Made by a program: the position numbers and the translations under genes. Shown here piece by piece: positions 26,782 to 35,968 of a DNA stretch of 64,000 bases (positions are counted from its first letter, which is position 1; every line of letters begins with the position of its first letter). Origin of the DNA: Candidatus Wolframiiraptor sinensis (GTDB lineage: Archaea; Thermoproteota; Nitrososphaeria_A; Caldarchaeales; Wolframiiraptoraceae). The notes under the pieces are model-generated. The model saw only the letters and a list, made by a program, of their open reading frames with translations. It did not search any database and was not told where the DNA came from. The stretch covers positions 1 through 64,000 of the forward strand of contig JALNJX010000006.1 in NCBI GenBank assembly GCA_023268255.1. The letters are read 5' to 3'.

Positions 26782-27195
26782 TTGCCCCAGAAGCTCAGCA
26801 AGCTCGAGGAGAAGGCCATAGCGCTTTTGCTAAAGCACCAGGATAAGGGTCTCCTCCAGTCAGAGCTATGGCATAAGCTCGGCGTAACAAGCAGGGAGGG
26901 GTCGAGGATAGCGATCAGGCTCGAGAAGAAGGGGATGGTGAAGAGGGTTAGGGAGTTCGCGAAGGATAGGTGGACAAGGAGGCTCGTCCCCCTCATAAGA
27001 AGGGTGACCGTCGAGCCTATCAAGGGCGCGCCATGCCTCGCGTGCGAGCAAGAGCATGTCTGCGGTGAGGGTGGGGTGATCTCGCCGAAAAACTGCCCGA
27101 AGCTGGAGAGGTGGGTGCTCGAGTCGCGCGTCGCGGAGGGTGGGGAGGCTCAAGCCCAGGCCGCTCAGGAGCAGAGCGCCGAAGCTCAATCCTAG
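26782..27195 (+). CDS. Winged-helix protein with FeS-type cysteines, Rpc34/RPC39-like
   Basis: 137 residues. The N-terminal 1-75 is a MarR-like winged helix (LLQSELWHKLGVTSREGSR, then IRLEKKGMVKRV). Residues 84-110 hold four cysteines (C85, C88, C94, C105) in PCLACEQEHVCGEGGVISPKNCPKLERW, the layout of the cluster region of RNA polymerase III subunit RPC39/Rpc34 and its archaeal homologues. The last 25 residues are low-complexity Ala/Gln. It may act in transcription initiation. The start is TTG at 26782. It follows tfb directly. Confidence 0.72.
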   Translation: MPQKLSKLEEKAIALLLKHQDKGLLQSELWHKLGVTSREGSRIAIRLEKKGMVKRVREFAKDRWTRRLVPLIRRVTVEPIKGAPCLACEQEHVCGEGGVISPKNCPKLERWVLESRVAEGGEAQAQAAQEQSAEAQS

Positions 27196-27806
27196 AAGCG
27201 CTTTCCCATGGCTATGAAGTAGAACTCGGAGCTAGTCTTCCTCCTCGCTTGAGGCACGAGCCTCTTCACCACCGCGTAGTCCCTCCTGAGCTTTTCCGCG
27301 AGCTCCATAACCTCCTCGCAGTCGAATGCCTTCAGCATCACAGAGCCATTGCGCTTAACCAGGCTCCCGGCTATCTCATAGGATCTCAGAGTGAGCTCAT
27401 ACTGCCTGATCACATCCACATCTCTTATCCCCGTGAACCTGGGCGAGGCATCGGATATCAGGAGATCAGCGCGCTTTCCGCCTAAGACTCTCAGGACCTC
27501 CGAGACCACGTTATCCTCCAGTATATCCAGCTGGAGAGCTATGATGTTCTCCTCCTCGAAGGGTTTGAACTCCCTCACATCGACTGCGACCACGAGACCC
27601 TCAGGCCCCACAATCCTCGATGCTGCCTGCGCAATCCCGCCCGGCCAAGCCCCAAGCTCCACGACTATATCGCCCCTCTTTAGAAGGCCGAATCTCCTCT
27701 GAGCCTCCTCGAGCTTATATGCCGCCCTGGATCTATAGCCCTCCTCCCTGGCCCTGCGCCTATAGGGATCCCTCTTAGCCTCCTCGATCCATCTCCGGGT
27801 CGGCAT
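27192..27806 (-). CDS. rlmE: rRNA 2'-O-methyltransferase RlmE/FtsJ family
   Basis: 204 residues. SRAAYKLEEAQRRFGLLKRGDIVVELGAWPGG holds the catalytic lysine (K31) and SAM-binding glycine loop. ADLLISDASP gives the catalytic aspartate, GSVMLKAFDCEE the second lysine and TSSEFYFIAMG the final glutamate. It methylates the A-loop uridine of 23S rRNA in the characterised family. Usual DLGAAPGG reads ELGAWPGG here. It is convergent with the Rpc34-like gene, overlapping by four bases. Confidence 0.9.
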   Translation of the reverse strand: MPTRRWIEEAKRDPYRRRAREEGYRSRAAYKLEEAQRRFGLLKRGDIVVELGAWPGGIAQAASRIVGPEGLVVAVDVREFKPFEEENIIALQLDILEDNVVSEVLRVLGGKRADLLISDASPRFTGIRDVDVIRQYELTLRSYEIAGSLVKRNGSVMLKAFDCEEVMELAEKLRRDYAVVKRLVPQARRKTSSEFYFIAMGKRF

Positions 27807-27836
27807 CCCGGGTAATACTCTCCAGATGCCGGCTTT

Positions 27837-29024
27837 TTAGCTCTTGGCCCCGAGCTCCTCAAAGATGCCCTTAAGCGCGCTTAACGGAGCATCGGTCTTC
27901 ACGCCGCTCGGGTCTATGTGTGTCGCCGACGCCCTGTAGCCCAGCTCCCTGAGCTTCTCGACGAGCATGGATGGCTTGATGGGAGAACATCCAAACGCTC
28001 TAGCCAGATGATTTACCGGATGATATCCCAGCAGGCCGTGATCCTCCCTCCTCAAGCCATCCAGGAGCTTTATGGATTCGCGGTAGAGCTCGGGCCTCTC
28101 CAAGGCCCTCAGATACATCTTCTCAGCCAGATCCTTGTCCGCGAGATCCCCTATCCAGACCGGCCCCGCGTAATCGATTCCCCTGCCGCAGGTCTCGCAG
28201 GCCGTAATCGGGCTCTCGAATCTCCCTGCGCTGTAGATGGTCAGGCATGAGGGGCAATAAGAGATCCAGCCTATGCTCTTAAGCGCCTCGTTTGCCAGCC
28301 TCCTCCCCCCATGCACCTCCGCGAAGACCCGGATGTAATGGTCCTTCGAGAATGAGAGTATGGGCTTGGCCGCGATGCCAAGCCTTGCCGCTGATCTCGC
28401 GATGAAGCCTGCGAGGATCCTGAGGCCGATCTCCTTCGCGAAGGGGGCTCTCAAGGGCTTGGAGTCGTATTTCCTTAAGCATGACTCGGGCTTCGCACCT
28501 ACGAGCGCCGGCATGTCTGTGGCCGTTACGCCTATCACGCCTCCCCGCTTACACCCTCTAACACCGTTCTCGATGAATTGCGCGGGCGATCCGGCTGGAT
28601 CGATATCCACGTAGTGGTATCTCGGCCTCTCCCTCCCACATCCCGCGAGAAGCTCATTCGCGTCCATGCACGCGACCTCTATGAACTCGCCGAGCTTATT
28701 CAGCTCGATGTTCAGCCTGATGAGCTCGCATGCCCTAGGAGAGATATCGTTCGCGGTCACCTCACCGACCACATCCGTCTCAAGGAGGATCCGGATGCTC
28801 CTGACCCCGGCTCCCGCCAGGGCATCGCACACCCGGATCTTGAATCCCTCGAACTTCGCGGCGAGGAAGATTATGGTCAAGTCGCGATTCGGCTTCGAGA
28901 AGGGGTTGAAGAAAACGGGCAGGCTTGTCGGAGCGAAATTCCTTCTCTCGGGTATCCTCGGAGAGTAGAATACTGCTCTTCCCTCCCTCCTGAGCTCCAG
29001 CTCATAGCCTAGCTCCGGCCTCAT
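27837..29024 (-). CDS. trm1: tRNA (guanine26-N2)-dimethyltransferase Trm1
   Basis: 395 residues. FFNPFSKPNRDLTIIFLAA, DALAGAGVRSIRILLE, YHYVDIDPAGSP and TDMPALVGAKPESCLRKY are Trm1 signatures. The catalytic motif is usually DPFGSP; here the second residue pair is PA, a small change. A four-cysteine zinc site (CPSC and CETC) lies near residues 255-280. It dimethylates G26 of tRNAs. It overlaps the upstream THEP1 gene by four bases (ATGA). Confidence 0.93.
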   Translation of the reverse strand: MRPELGYELELRREGRAVFYSPRIPERRNFAPTSLPVFFNPFSKPNRDLTIIFLAAKFEGFKIRVCDALAGAGVRSIRILLETDVVGEVTANDISPRACELIRLNIELNKLGEFIEVACMDANELLAGCGRERPRYHYVDIDPAGSPAQFIENGVRGCKRGGVIGVTATDMPALVGAKPESCLRKYDSKPLRAPFAKEIGLRILAGFIARSAARLGIAAKPILSFSKDHYIRVFAEVHGGRRLANEALKSIGWISYCPSCLTIYSAGRFESPITACETCGRGIDYAGPVWIGDLADKDLAEKMYLRALERPELYRESIKLLDGLRREDHGLLGYHPVNHLARAFGCSPIKPSMLVEKLRELGYRASATHIDPSGVKTDAPLSALKGIFEELGAKS

Positions 29025-29578
29025 GCTCTCCCAAGCGCCTCCAAGATCTCCCCGACGATCATGCCGGGGATTTCATCGCGATTCTCAGGCGTCAGCGTGA
29101 TAAGCCTTCTCCCAGCCAGCTCCTTAACCCTCAGGACCAGTGGGTCCCTAGACTTGTAATGGACCGTGAGGATCGCGTGCTTTCCCGAGCATAGGAGCTT
29201 CTCAACCGCCTGCCTGAACTTCTCGCTGTAGAGCTCCATGGGCCCGACCTCGTCCACCACGACCACGTCCATGCTCTCGAGGGCCTCCAGGATCGCGGCG
29301 ACGCCTATTCTCTCGAGATCCTCTAGATTAACCACGTATCTCCCCAGCCTCGGCCCGCTCCTGAGATTGACGCGCGCCAGTATCCCTTCTCCGCCGCCGA
29401 TGTTCTTGACCGCGAACCCGATCCTCCTTCCCCGTTCCCGAACTTCTTGAGTATACATCCCACCAACCTTAACCCCGAGGCCCCTAAGCCTCTCGACTAT
29501 CCTGAGTATGGCAGTGGTCTTCCCGGATCCCGGCAACCCGGTCAAAGCGTAAAATATCCTCCTAGATCCCGCGCTCAT
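29021..29578 (-). CDS. Nucleoside-triphosphatase, THEP1 family
   Basis: 185 residues. Walker A ALTGLPGSGKTTAILRIVERL is at about 12-32 and Walker B VVVVDEVGPMELYSEKFRQAV near 105-125, both typical of THEP1-type NTPases (human NTPCR). They hydrolyse NTPs slowly in vitro. The cellular role is unknown. Coupled to trm1 by a four-base overlap. Confidence 0.88.
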   Translation of the reverse strand: MSAGSRRIFYALTGLPGSGKTTAILRIVERLRGLGVKVGGMYTQEVRERGRRIGFAVKNIGGGEGILARVNLRSGPRLGRYVVNLEDLERIGVAAILEALESMDVVVVDEVGPMELYSEKFRQAVEKLLCSGKHAILTVHYKSRDPLVLRVKELAGRRLITLTPENRDEIPGMIVGEILEALGRA

Positions 29579-29637
29579 CCCCGATGAATCGCGTCCACAT
29601 TCGATAAAGAATATTCCCCCATCTCGACTCGCTGGCT

Positions 29638-30360
29638 TTATTCGATGATCACGAGCTCGAGCGGCGAGGCCGGCCTGAGCGGTATGAGGCTGCCGAGCCC
29701 CCTCGAGACATATAGGATGGAGCTGCCGAGGTTGTAGAGTCCCCGCGTATAGGCCGAGTTCGTTAAGATCGTGAGCGGCCCGATCTTCACCCCGCCATGA
29801 GTATGGCCCGCGAGAATTAGCTCGGCGCCACGGGAATAGAGGGCTACATTCGGATCATGAGCGAGCACTATGTCGGCGCAGCGCCCCTCAACATCATATC
29901 TCCTATCATCCCTCCAGTCCACGCCGAGTATCCTCCCAATCCCGCTCTCCGCGACCTCATTCTGTAGAACCCTGAAGCCGCATTCTTTGAGGAGGCGCTT
30001 GAGCTCCATCGTCCTGCCGCACCAGTAATCATGATTCCCGAGAACAGCATACTTCTCACCGGCATCCATGGACGAGAAGTATGGCCTGACGCGGTCTAGC
30101 GGTCCCGTAAGCTCGTCGATGAAATCTCCGCAGTGGAGGATTATCTCCGGGCTCTCTTCCCGGAGGATCTCTAGAACCTGCCTCTCAACGAGACCGATGC
30201 CGTGAGTATGGGTATCGGCTAGGAAGGCTGTCTTGGCGCTCAGCCCGAGCCTCAGTCTCGTCACGGTTACCCTCTGCGCCTCAGCATAGGAGTAGAATGT
30301 CGCCGCGGCGGCTCCAGCAATGACGCCCACCAGAAATGCTCTTCTCGAGATCCTCCGCAT
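29638..30360 (-). CDS. Tat-exported metallophosphoesterase
   Basis: 240 residues. The N-terminus MRRISRRAFLVGVIAGAAAA is a twin-arginine signal (SRRAFLVG). The mature part is a calcineurin-like phosphoesterase: FLADTHTH, ILHCGDFIDE, VLGNHDYW, IVLAHDP and LAGHTHGG carry the metal ligands. It resembles YkuE-type enzymes and acts outside the membrane. It gives the window's TatA/TatC a visible client. The leader is followed by the RNase HII gene upstream, 23 bases away. Confidence 0.88.
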   Translation of the reverse strand: MRRISRRAFLVGVIAGAAAATFYSYAEAQRVTVTRLRLGLSAKTAFLADTHTHGIGLVERQVLEILREESPEIILHCGDFIDELTGPLDRVRPYFSSMDAGEKYAVLGNHDYWCGRTMELKRLLKECGFRVLQNEVAESGIGRILGVDWRDDRRYDVEGRCADIVLAHDPNVALYSRGAELILAGHTHGGVKIGPLTILTNSAYTRGLYNLGSSILYVSRGLGSLIPLRPASPLELVIIE

Positions 30361-30383
30361 AAGCCACGCTCGCCCCGTGAGAG

Positions 30384-31040
30384 CTAGAACTCATCCAGCC
30401 TCCTCTGAGCGAGCTTGGAGATGGTCCTCCACGTGAGCCTTATGTGATCCCTCTGCACCTCGCCCCTCCTCAATGCCTGGAGGAGAAAGCTCCTCGTCTT
30501 GGGATCCGAGGGGTATCCGGAGCCGAAGTCACCGAGCTCGGCCTTCAACCTCTCGATAAGCATATCTCTTTCGTGCTTCGCTATGATCGAGGCCGCGGAT
30601 ACGACTGGGTACTTCCGATCGGCTTTATGCTCGAGGATTAGGGAGCACTTGTGGCCCGTATGACACTCTATCATGGCCCTGAAGTCGTGGTACTTGGTTG
30701 AGGGCAGATCCACGTAGGCGGCATCGGGCTTAAGCCTATCTATCAGCTTCGCGATAATCTTGGCCTCGAGCTCGTTGATCCCCCCGGCGCCGCTTCTTCT
30801 CGTGGATTCATCCACGATCCGGGCATCGACGACCATGATCTCAACCCTCTCGGCGATCTCCTTTATCAGCTTGGAGAGCTCGGCTCTAATGCCGGGCGTG
30901 AGCTCCTTCGAGTCCCTGACACCGAGCTCGACGAGCTCGCCTACCCTCGACTGAGCCACTAGAACTCCGGCGACCACCATGGGGCCTATGACCGCGCCTC
31001 TACCCGCCTCATCTATCCCGCATATCCTCAACAACCCCAC
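30384..31040 (-). CDS. rnhB: Ribonuclease HII
   Basis: 218 residues. ICGIDEAGRGAVIGPMVVAG contains the first catalytic Asp/Glu pair (D10, E11). GVRDSKELTPGIRAEL, AYVDLPS and YPVVSAASIIAKHERDM give the remaining conserved residues. It removes RNA from RNA/DNA hybrids and single ribonucleotides. It is the first gene of a leftward group with the phosphoesterase. Confidence 0.95.
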   Translation of the reverse strand: MGLLRICGIDEAGRGAVIGPMVVAGVLVAQSRVGELVELGVRDSKELTPGIRAELSKLIKEIAERVEIMVVDARIVDESTRRSGAGGINELEAKIIAKLIDRLKPDAAYVDLPSTKYHDFRAMIECHTGHKCSLILEHKADRKYPVVSAASIIAKHERDMLIERLKAELGDFGSGYPSDPKTRSFLLQALRRGEVQRDHIRLTWRTISKLAQRRLDEF

Positions 31041-31083
31041 TCAAGCAATCAAGAATGATAAGGTTTTGCCCCGAGCATGTGAG

Positions 31084-31096
31084 GTCTTTAAATATC
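31084..31096 (+). promoter_or_regulatory. TATA box of the M24 peptidase gene
   Basis: TCTTTAAATATCT is centred about 37 bases before the ATG at 31127. Confidence 0.45.
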
Positions 31097-31126
31097 TCAT
31101 TCTAGAAGCCCCATGGTTGGATCGGG

Positions 31127-32197
31127 ATGAGCTACTTGAGCCGGATAAAGAGGCTCATGGAGGCTTTGAGGGGAGATGGGTTGAGTGGAGCGCTTATCAG
31201 GAGCCCCGCGAACATCTTTTACTTCACTGGATACCGGGGCTCGGGCTTCTTGCTGGTTCCGATGGATGGTCTTCCAACGCTCTATGTCTCTCCGCTGAAC
31301 TTCGAGCTCGCGGAGGAATCGACTCCGGGGGAGATTCAGGTGATTAAGCTGGAGCAGGGCCTCAATATTCTCAGGATCTTCGAGCTCATACCAGAGAATC
31401 TCAGGACTAGGATTGGGTTCGACTCGATGGAGGCGGAGGATTATCTCAAGATCTCCGGGCAGCTCGCCGGCTCGATGATACCAATCTCCCAAAACATCTG
31501 GAAGCTCAGAATAGTTAAGGATGAGCTTGAGATCGAGAAGATAAGAAGGGCATGTGAGATTTCTTCGAGGTGCATGGAGCTCGCATCGGAGCTGCTGGGA
31601 GAAGGTCTCATGGAATATGAAGTCAAGTCTGAGATATTGAGGGAGATGCTGAGCCTCGGTGGAGATGGGCCTGCATTCGACCCGATAGTAGCATCGGGCC
31701 CGAACTCCTCAAAGCCCCATGGAGCATACAAGAACAGGATGATCGAGATGGGGGATGTCGTCGTGATCGATCTCGGCGTCGTATACGAGGGCTACTGCTC
31801 GGACATCACGAGAACATTTTACTTGGGGTCGAGGTCGGAGGAGGTGTCCAGAGTGCATCAAGCCGTCTCGGAGGCCAAGCGCAGGGCAGAAGAAGCCATC
31901 AAAGTGGGCGTAAAAGCCTCGGATGCTTATCGAGTGGCACATGAGCACCTCGCGTCAGCGGGCTACGCCGAATACTTCTTGCACGGACTCGGCCATGGCG
32001 TGGGAATAGAGATACATGAACCCCCGAAGCTATTCAAGGACTCAGATGAGATCCTAGTCGAGGGCATGATAATAACCGTGGAGCCCGGGGTATACTTCCC
32101 GGGAAAATTCGGCGTCAGAATCGAGGACACAGTTCTGATTAAGAGGGATGGTATTGAGAGGTTGACGTCAGCGCCCCAGGGCCTAGCTCTTGACTAG
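31127..32197 (+). CDS. pepQ: Xaa-Pro peptidase, M24 family
   Basis: 356 residues. The N-terminal creatinase-like domain (1-125) is followed by the pita-bread peptidase domain. Metal ligands fall in VIDLGVVYEGYCSDITRT (two Asp), HGLGHGVG (His), TVEPGVYFPG (Glu) and RIEDTVLI (Glu). It cleaves the bond before or after proline in small peptides. Single gene, convergent with uppS, overlapping by four bases. Confidence 0.93.
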   Translation: MSYLSRIKRLMEALRGDGLSGALIRSPANIFYFTGYRGSGFLLVPMDGLPTLYVSPLNFELAEESTPGEIQVIKLEQGLNILRIFELIPENLRTRIGFDSMEAEDYLKISGQLAGSMIPISQNIWKLRIVKDELEIEKIRRACEISSRCMELASELLGEGLMEYEVKSEILREMLSLGGDGPAFDPIVASGPNSSKPHGAYKNRMIEMGDVVVIDLGVVYEGYCSDITRTFYLGSRSEEVSRVHQAVSEAKRRAEEAIKVGVKASDAYRVAHEHLASAGYAEYFLHGLGHGVGIEIHEPPKLFKDSDEILVEGMIITVEPGVYFPGKFGVRIEDTVLIKRDGIERLTSAPQGLALD

Positions 32198-32982
32198 GCG
32201 CCGAACCTCCTTCGCCTCCTCTGATAAGTCCTAATAGCCCTCATCAGGTCTATCTTCCGGAACTCCGGCCAGTAAACATCCAGGAAGATGAGCTCACTGT
32301 AAGCAGACTGCCATAGGAGGAAGTTGCTTATCCTCTCCTCGCCCGACGTCCTTATTATCATGTCCGGATCCGGTATCGGGAGATCAGCCGTGTAGAGGTA
32401 TTTGCTCATCACTTCCTCGTTGATATCCTCTATCCTCAGCCTCCCGGCCAAGACATCTCTCGCGAGCTTCCTTGCTGCATCCGTTATCTCCGCCCTGCCA
32501 CCATAGGCGATCGCCAGGTTCACGTAAAAATTATCGTATCCTCTCGTCTTCTCTTCGAGCCTCTCCAGCAGGCTCCTCAAGTCATCCGGGAGAAGCTCCT
32601 TCCTCCCGAGAACCTTCACCCTTATCTTATGCTTGTGCACCAGGTCCCCGTTGAGCACGTTCCAGACCTTCTCATGCAGTATCTTGAAGAGCTCCTCAAG
32701 CTCCCTCCTACTCCTCTTGAAATTCTCGGTGGAGAGGGCGAAGAAGGTTACAACCTTTATCCCGAGCTCGAGGCACCACTTGATAACCTCCTCAACCTTC
32801 TCCGCACCGACTTTATGGCCGTACCATGGATCCAGCCCTCTCTCCTGAGCCCACCTCCTATTTCCATCCATTATGACCGCCACGTGTGATGGTATCTCGC
32901 CCCGCGATATCATCTTGCCGAGCCACTTCTCGTAGAGCTTGTAGGCGCCGAAAATTCTCAGTAGCCTCTGGATAGCGCTCAT
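32194..32982 (-). CDS. uppS: cis-prenyltransferase (UppS family)
   Basis: 262 residues. IPSHVAVIMDGNRRWAQERG carries the catalytic Asp. HKVGAEKVEEVIKWCLELGIKVVTFFALSTENFKR and DPDMIIRTSGEERISNFLLWQSAYSELIF are the standard blocks. It makes the long polyprenyl diphosphate lipid carrier for glycosylation. The start is ATG at 32982. Confidence 0.95.
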   Translation of the reverse strand: MSAIQRLLRIFGAYKLYEKWLGKMISRGEIPSHVAVIMDGNRRWAQERGLDPWYGHKVGAEKVEEVIKWCLELGIKVVTFFALSTENFKRSRRELEELFKILHEKVWNVLNGDLVHKHKIRVKVLGRKELLPDDLRSLLERLEEKTRGYDNFYVNLAIAYGGRAEITDAARKLARDVLAGRLRIEDINEEVMSKYLYTADLPIPDPDMIIRTSGEERISNFLLWQSAYSELIFLDVYWPEFRKIDLMRAIRTYQRRRRRFGA

Positions 32983-33020
32983 CTCCGCCCGGAGTTTACT
33001 GGGGAGGGCTGGTGATAACC

Positions 33021-34199
33021 TTAATGCCCCGCCTTCCTTCTAAAGTAGCCGGAGTAAGCTTTTCGCATTACTCTAGTAACCCATATCGTTACGATCATCG
33101 TCACCATCCCCAGTATTGCCGTGACTATCAGCAGGAGGACGTGCGGGTTCTCGAAGCCTCCGGATGCCCCGACGACGAGTATTATGCCCGCTCTCTTCAG
33201 TAGAGCCCAGAGCCACGCGAGGAGCACGGACCCCCGGACCATGAGCCAGAAGCTGGGATCGCGCGTGAACAGGTAGTAGACGATGTTCGAGAAGAGTATT
33301 AGGAAGATGGCGATCGAGATCACGTCTATGGAGCTGGCGATGTATGTTCCCACAATGAAGGGCGTCTTCTCAAGCCACCAGAGAACATGAGTCGAGAACT
33401 CGGGGGCCTCGGGATAAGCCTCTTGTACGGCTTTCAGAGTCGAGATGTAGCCCGTGTAGAATCCCATCAGGAGGAGGAGCACCGACGTGAAGACCGCGTA
33501 GGCTCTTAGCTGAGCGTAAGGAGGCATCCTGAAGAGCTTCATCGCATTCCTGAAGCTCGAGGCAACCTTCTGATCCAAGCCGAAGCCCCTCATGATGAAG
33601 TATATTCCGATGGCCGAGAGGACGAAGGGCAGAGATGCCACGTTGAGTATGTAGAGTATCCCTATTATCGCCATCAAGAGCCCCGGTATTCCAAGGAATA
33701 TCTTGGAGTACCTCGGCTCGGTGAATATGAGCTTCAGGTATCTTCCGAGAACGAGCCATGTCTGCTCGACGGCCTCACTGTGTCTCACGACAACCCTTCT
33801 AACGGATATTATTGGGAGCTTGGAGGTGATTATCGGAGTCACGAATTGATCTGTCACGCCATCGCTCACGAGCACGCAGGCTTCGGCCTTGAATCTCTTG
33901 AGAACCTCCTCGAGCTCGCTCATTATCTTCATGTCCGCCTCGAGGCCCTCGCCCTCCCTTCCAGCGACCGTGGCTATTTCGACGCCGCCTCCGAGCTTCC
34001 CTGAAAGCTCCCGATAGACCTTCAGGGCTCCGAATATGGCGTTGGCGTCAGCTTCCTCGGGATCGGCCAACAATAGTGCCTGAGCTGCCCTGAGGTTCTC
34101 CTCAAACCCTATTATGGGTGTGGAGATGCCGGTCTTCCTACCAATATCATCGTCGCGATCAACCACCAGGATCAGTAGTTTCTTCGGCGGCTCAGTCAT
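33021..34199 (-). CDS. DUF373 family membrane protein
   Basis: 392 residues. The N-terminal soluble part (1-145) has LLILVVDRDDDIGRKTGI and VLVSDGVTDQFVTPII. The C-terminal part has about six membrane helices. This is the archaeal DUF373 layout, of unknown function. It is the last gene of the leftward zinc ribbon - 95 aa - GPN - coiled coil - DUF373 run, 50 bases after the coiled-coil gene. Confidence 0.88.
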   Translation of the reverse strand: MTEPPKKLLILVVDRDDDIGRKTGISTPIIGFEENLRAAQALLLADPEEADANAIFGALKVYRELSGKLGGGVEIATVAGREGEGLEADMKIMSELEEVLKRFKAEACVLVSDGVTDQFVTPIITSKLPIISVRRVVVRHSEAVEQTWLVLGRYLKLIFTEPRYSKIFLGIPGLLMAIIGILYILNVASLPFVLSAIGIYFIMRGFGLDQKVASSFRNAMKLFRMPPYAQLRAYAVFTSVLLLLMGFYTGYISTLKAVQEAYPEAPEFSTHVLWWLEKTPFIVGTYIASSIDVISIAIFLILFSNIVYYLFTRDPSFWLMVRGSVLLAWLWALLKRAGIILVVGASGGFENPHVLLLIVTAILGMVTMIVTIWVTRVMRKAYSGYFRRKAGH

Positions 34200-34249
34200 T
34201 TATTTTCCGCACACGTTGAATCTTGGAATAAGGACGAAATAAGGCTTGC

Positions 34250-35155
34250 TCATCTCTTCTCAACTAGCTTCTCCAGCTCCTCCCCATCCTCCATTAATGC
34301 CTTGAACTCCTCGAAGGATAGCTTCCTCCCAGTGGCCAGCTTTAAGCGGGCCTCAGCCTTAAGCTTCTCCTTGACCATCTCGGCCCTCCTCTTCTCCTCC
34401 TGCTGCTTGAGCTTCTCGAGCTTCTCCTGAAGCTCGATGAGCCTCGATGAGGCCAGTATCTTCTCGGCTTCGAGCTCCATGAGCCTTCTCCTGGCATCCA
34501 CATATTTCGCGTGCCACTCGTCGCTCCTCTGCTTTAGCTCTTGAATCTTCTCCCTTAAGGCCTTCCTCTGCTCGAAGCTCGCGCTCAGCTCCTCCTTCAG
34601 GGCTCCAATCCTCTTTCTCAAGGACTCGATCTCCCCCTCGATCACCGCAACCCCCTCTTCCAGAGCCTGGAGTCTCGACTGAAGCTCCTCCCTCCTGACT
34701 ACTTGCTCGAGCCTTGCATGGAGCTCCTCGAGCAGCTCGCTCAACCTCTTCTCCTCCTCCTTCAGAAGAGGCCCCGTCTGTATTCTCCAGTCTATCTCCT
34801 GTATCCTCGCCTCTATCTCCTCCCTGGATTCCTTGACCGCTCGCAGCTTTCTGAGCTCGGCTCTAACGGCTTTCAGCTCCTGCCTTGCAGACCTCAGCTC
34901 TTCCTTTTTTGACGCGAGCTCCTCCCTGAGCTTGGCCAGAGCATCGCGCCTCTCTCCATCAGCCTCCCTCAGGCCCCTCAGCTTCTCGACATAGGGCTTA
35001 AGCTCCTCGTGAATCTTATCTCTCTTTTCCGCGTATCTTCTAGCCTCCTCCTCGACCTCGCTAATCTTCATGTTGAGCTGCCTCAGCTTCTCCCTCAGCT
35101 CTAGAACCTCGCTCTCTATCCTCTCGTACTCGCTCATGGAGGACATAACTCTCAC
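34250..35155 (-). CDS. Archaeal coiled-coil protein (COG1340 type)
   Basis: 301 residues, nearly all heptad coiled coil from 7 to 270. The conserved signature EEIEARIQEIDWRIQTGPLLKEEEKRL near 115-140 and the short C-terminal KLATGRKLSFEEFKALM are those of the COG1340 family. These proteins are widespread in archaea and of unknown role. The start overlaps the GPN GTPase stop by four bases. The true start may be the ATG six codons in (MSEYERIE). Confidence 0.85.
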   Translation of the reverse strand: MRVMSSMSEYERIESEVLELREKLRQLNMKISEVEEEARRYAEKRDKIHEELKPYVEKLRGLREADGERRDALAKLREELASKKEELRSARQELKAVRAELRKLRAVKESREEIEARIQEIDWRIQTGPLLKEEEKRLSELLEELHARLEQVVRREELQSRLQALEEGVAVIEGEIESLRKRIGALKEELSASFEQRKALREKIQELKQRSDEWHAKYVDARRRLMELEAEKILASSRLIELQEKLEKLKQQEEKRRAEMVKEKLKAEARLKLATGRKLSFEEFKALMEDGEELEKLVEKR

Positions 35156-35925
35156 CTCAGCTCCAGATCCTCTTCTAGGAGGAATCTGGTGAGCGTGGCA
35201 TGCAGCTCGGAGAGCCCCTCCATAGTCATGGAGGAGACGGGGACTATGGGCATGCTGGCTATTATGTCCCGGAGGGTCTCAGCGATCTCGCGCGAGAAGC
35301 TCATCAGCCTGCCCCGCGTCATGTTCTCGAGATCCAAGAGAAGCGTGTCGAAGGATTCGCTCCAGGCCTCCAGCTTCTCGACATCCTCCGGCGAGATCGC
35401 GTCTATCTTGTTCAGGGCGTGGACCATGGGCATCCCCAGAGAGAAGTAGACGGAGGCTGAGAGAAACATGCTTGAGATGAAGTTCTTCACCACGTTGCAG
35501 AACATCGGGTCCAAGACGAAGACCATGGCCTTCCTATCCTTGAATCCTATGTTCTCGGCCAGGATATATCCCTCCTGCCTGAAGGCGAAGAGCTCGAGCT
35601 GCCCCGGAGTATCAACGATAACGTAGTCAGCGTTATAGGAGTTGACCTCCTCTCTTATCTCCTCGACGTGCCTGGCGGCCTCCCTGATCGAGGCTATAAG
35701 CGCCGCGTTAGGCCCTAGTCGCCTAGTAGACATGATCCTCTCATAGTCCACGAAGTCCCTGATATCAACGTCCGGCTCATAGGGAATGACCTGGACGGCC
35801 GGATCAAGATTCACTAAAACCACGAACTTATCTTGAGATCTGAGCCAGTCTCCATAAGCCGACGTGAGCGTGGATTTGCCCGAGCCAGCCGTGCCAACCA
35901 CGAATACCGTATTCACGCTGCCCAC
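35152..35925 (-). CDS. GPN-loop GTPase
   Basis: 257 residues. Walker A FVVGTAGSGKSTLTSAYGDWL, the GPN insert LGPNAAL near residue 72, DTPGQLELFAF (G3) and ALNKIDAI (G4) define the GPN family. Eukaryotic relatives help import and assemble RNA polymerase II. Archaeal ones are dimeric GTPases. Translationally coupled to the coiled-coil gene. Confidence 0.95.
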   Translation of the reverse strand: MGSVNTVFVVGTAGSGKSTLTSAYGDWLRSQDKFVVLVNLDPAVQVIPYEPDVDIRDFVDYERIMSTRRLGPNAALIASIREAARHVEEIREEVNSYNADYVIVDTPGQLELFAFRQEGYILAENIGFKDRKAMVFVLDPMFCNVVKNFISSMFLSASVYFSLGMPMVHALNKIDAISPEDVEKLEAWSESFDTLLLDLENMTRGRLMSFSREIAETLRDIIASMPIVPVSSMTMEGLSELHATLTRFLLEEDLELR

Positions 35926-35968
35926 CTCCCCCGCATTCCTCGAGTAAGCATTACCAGTGTTAGCCCGG

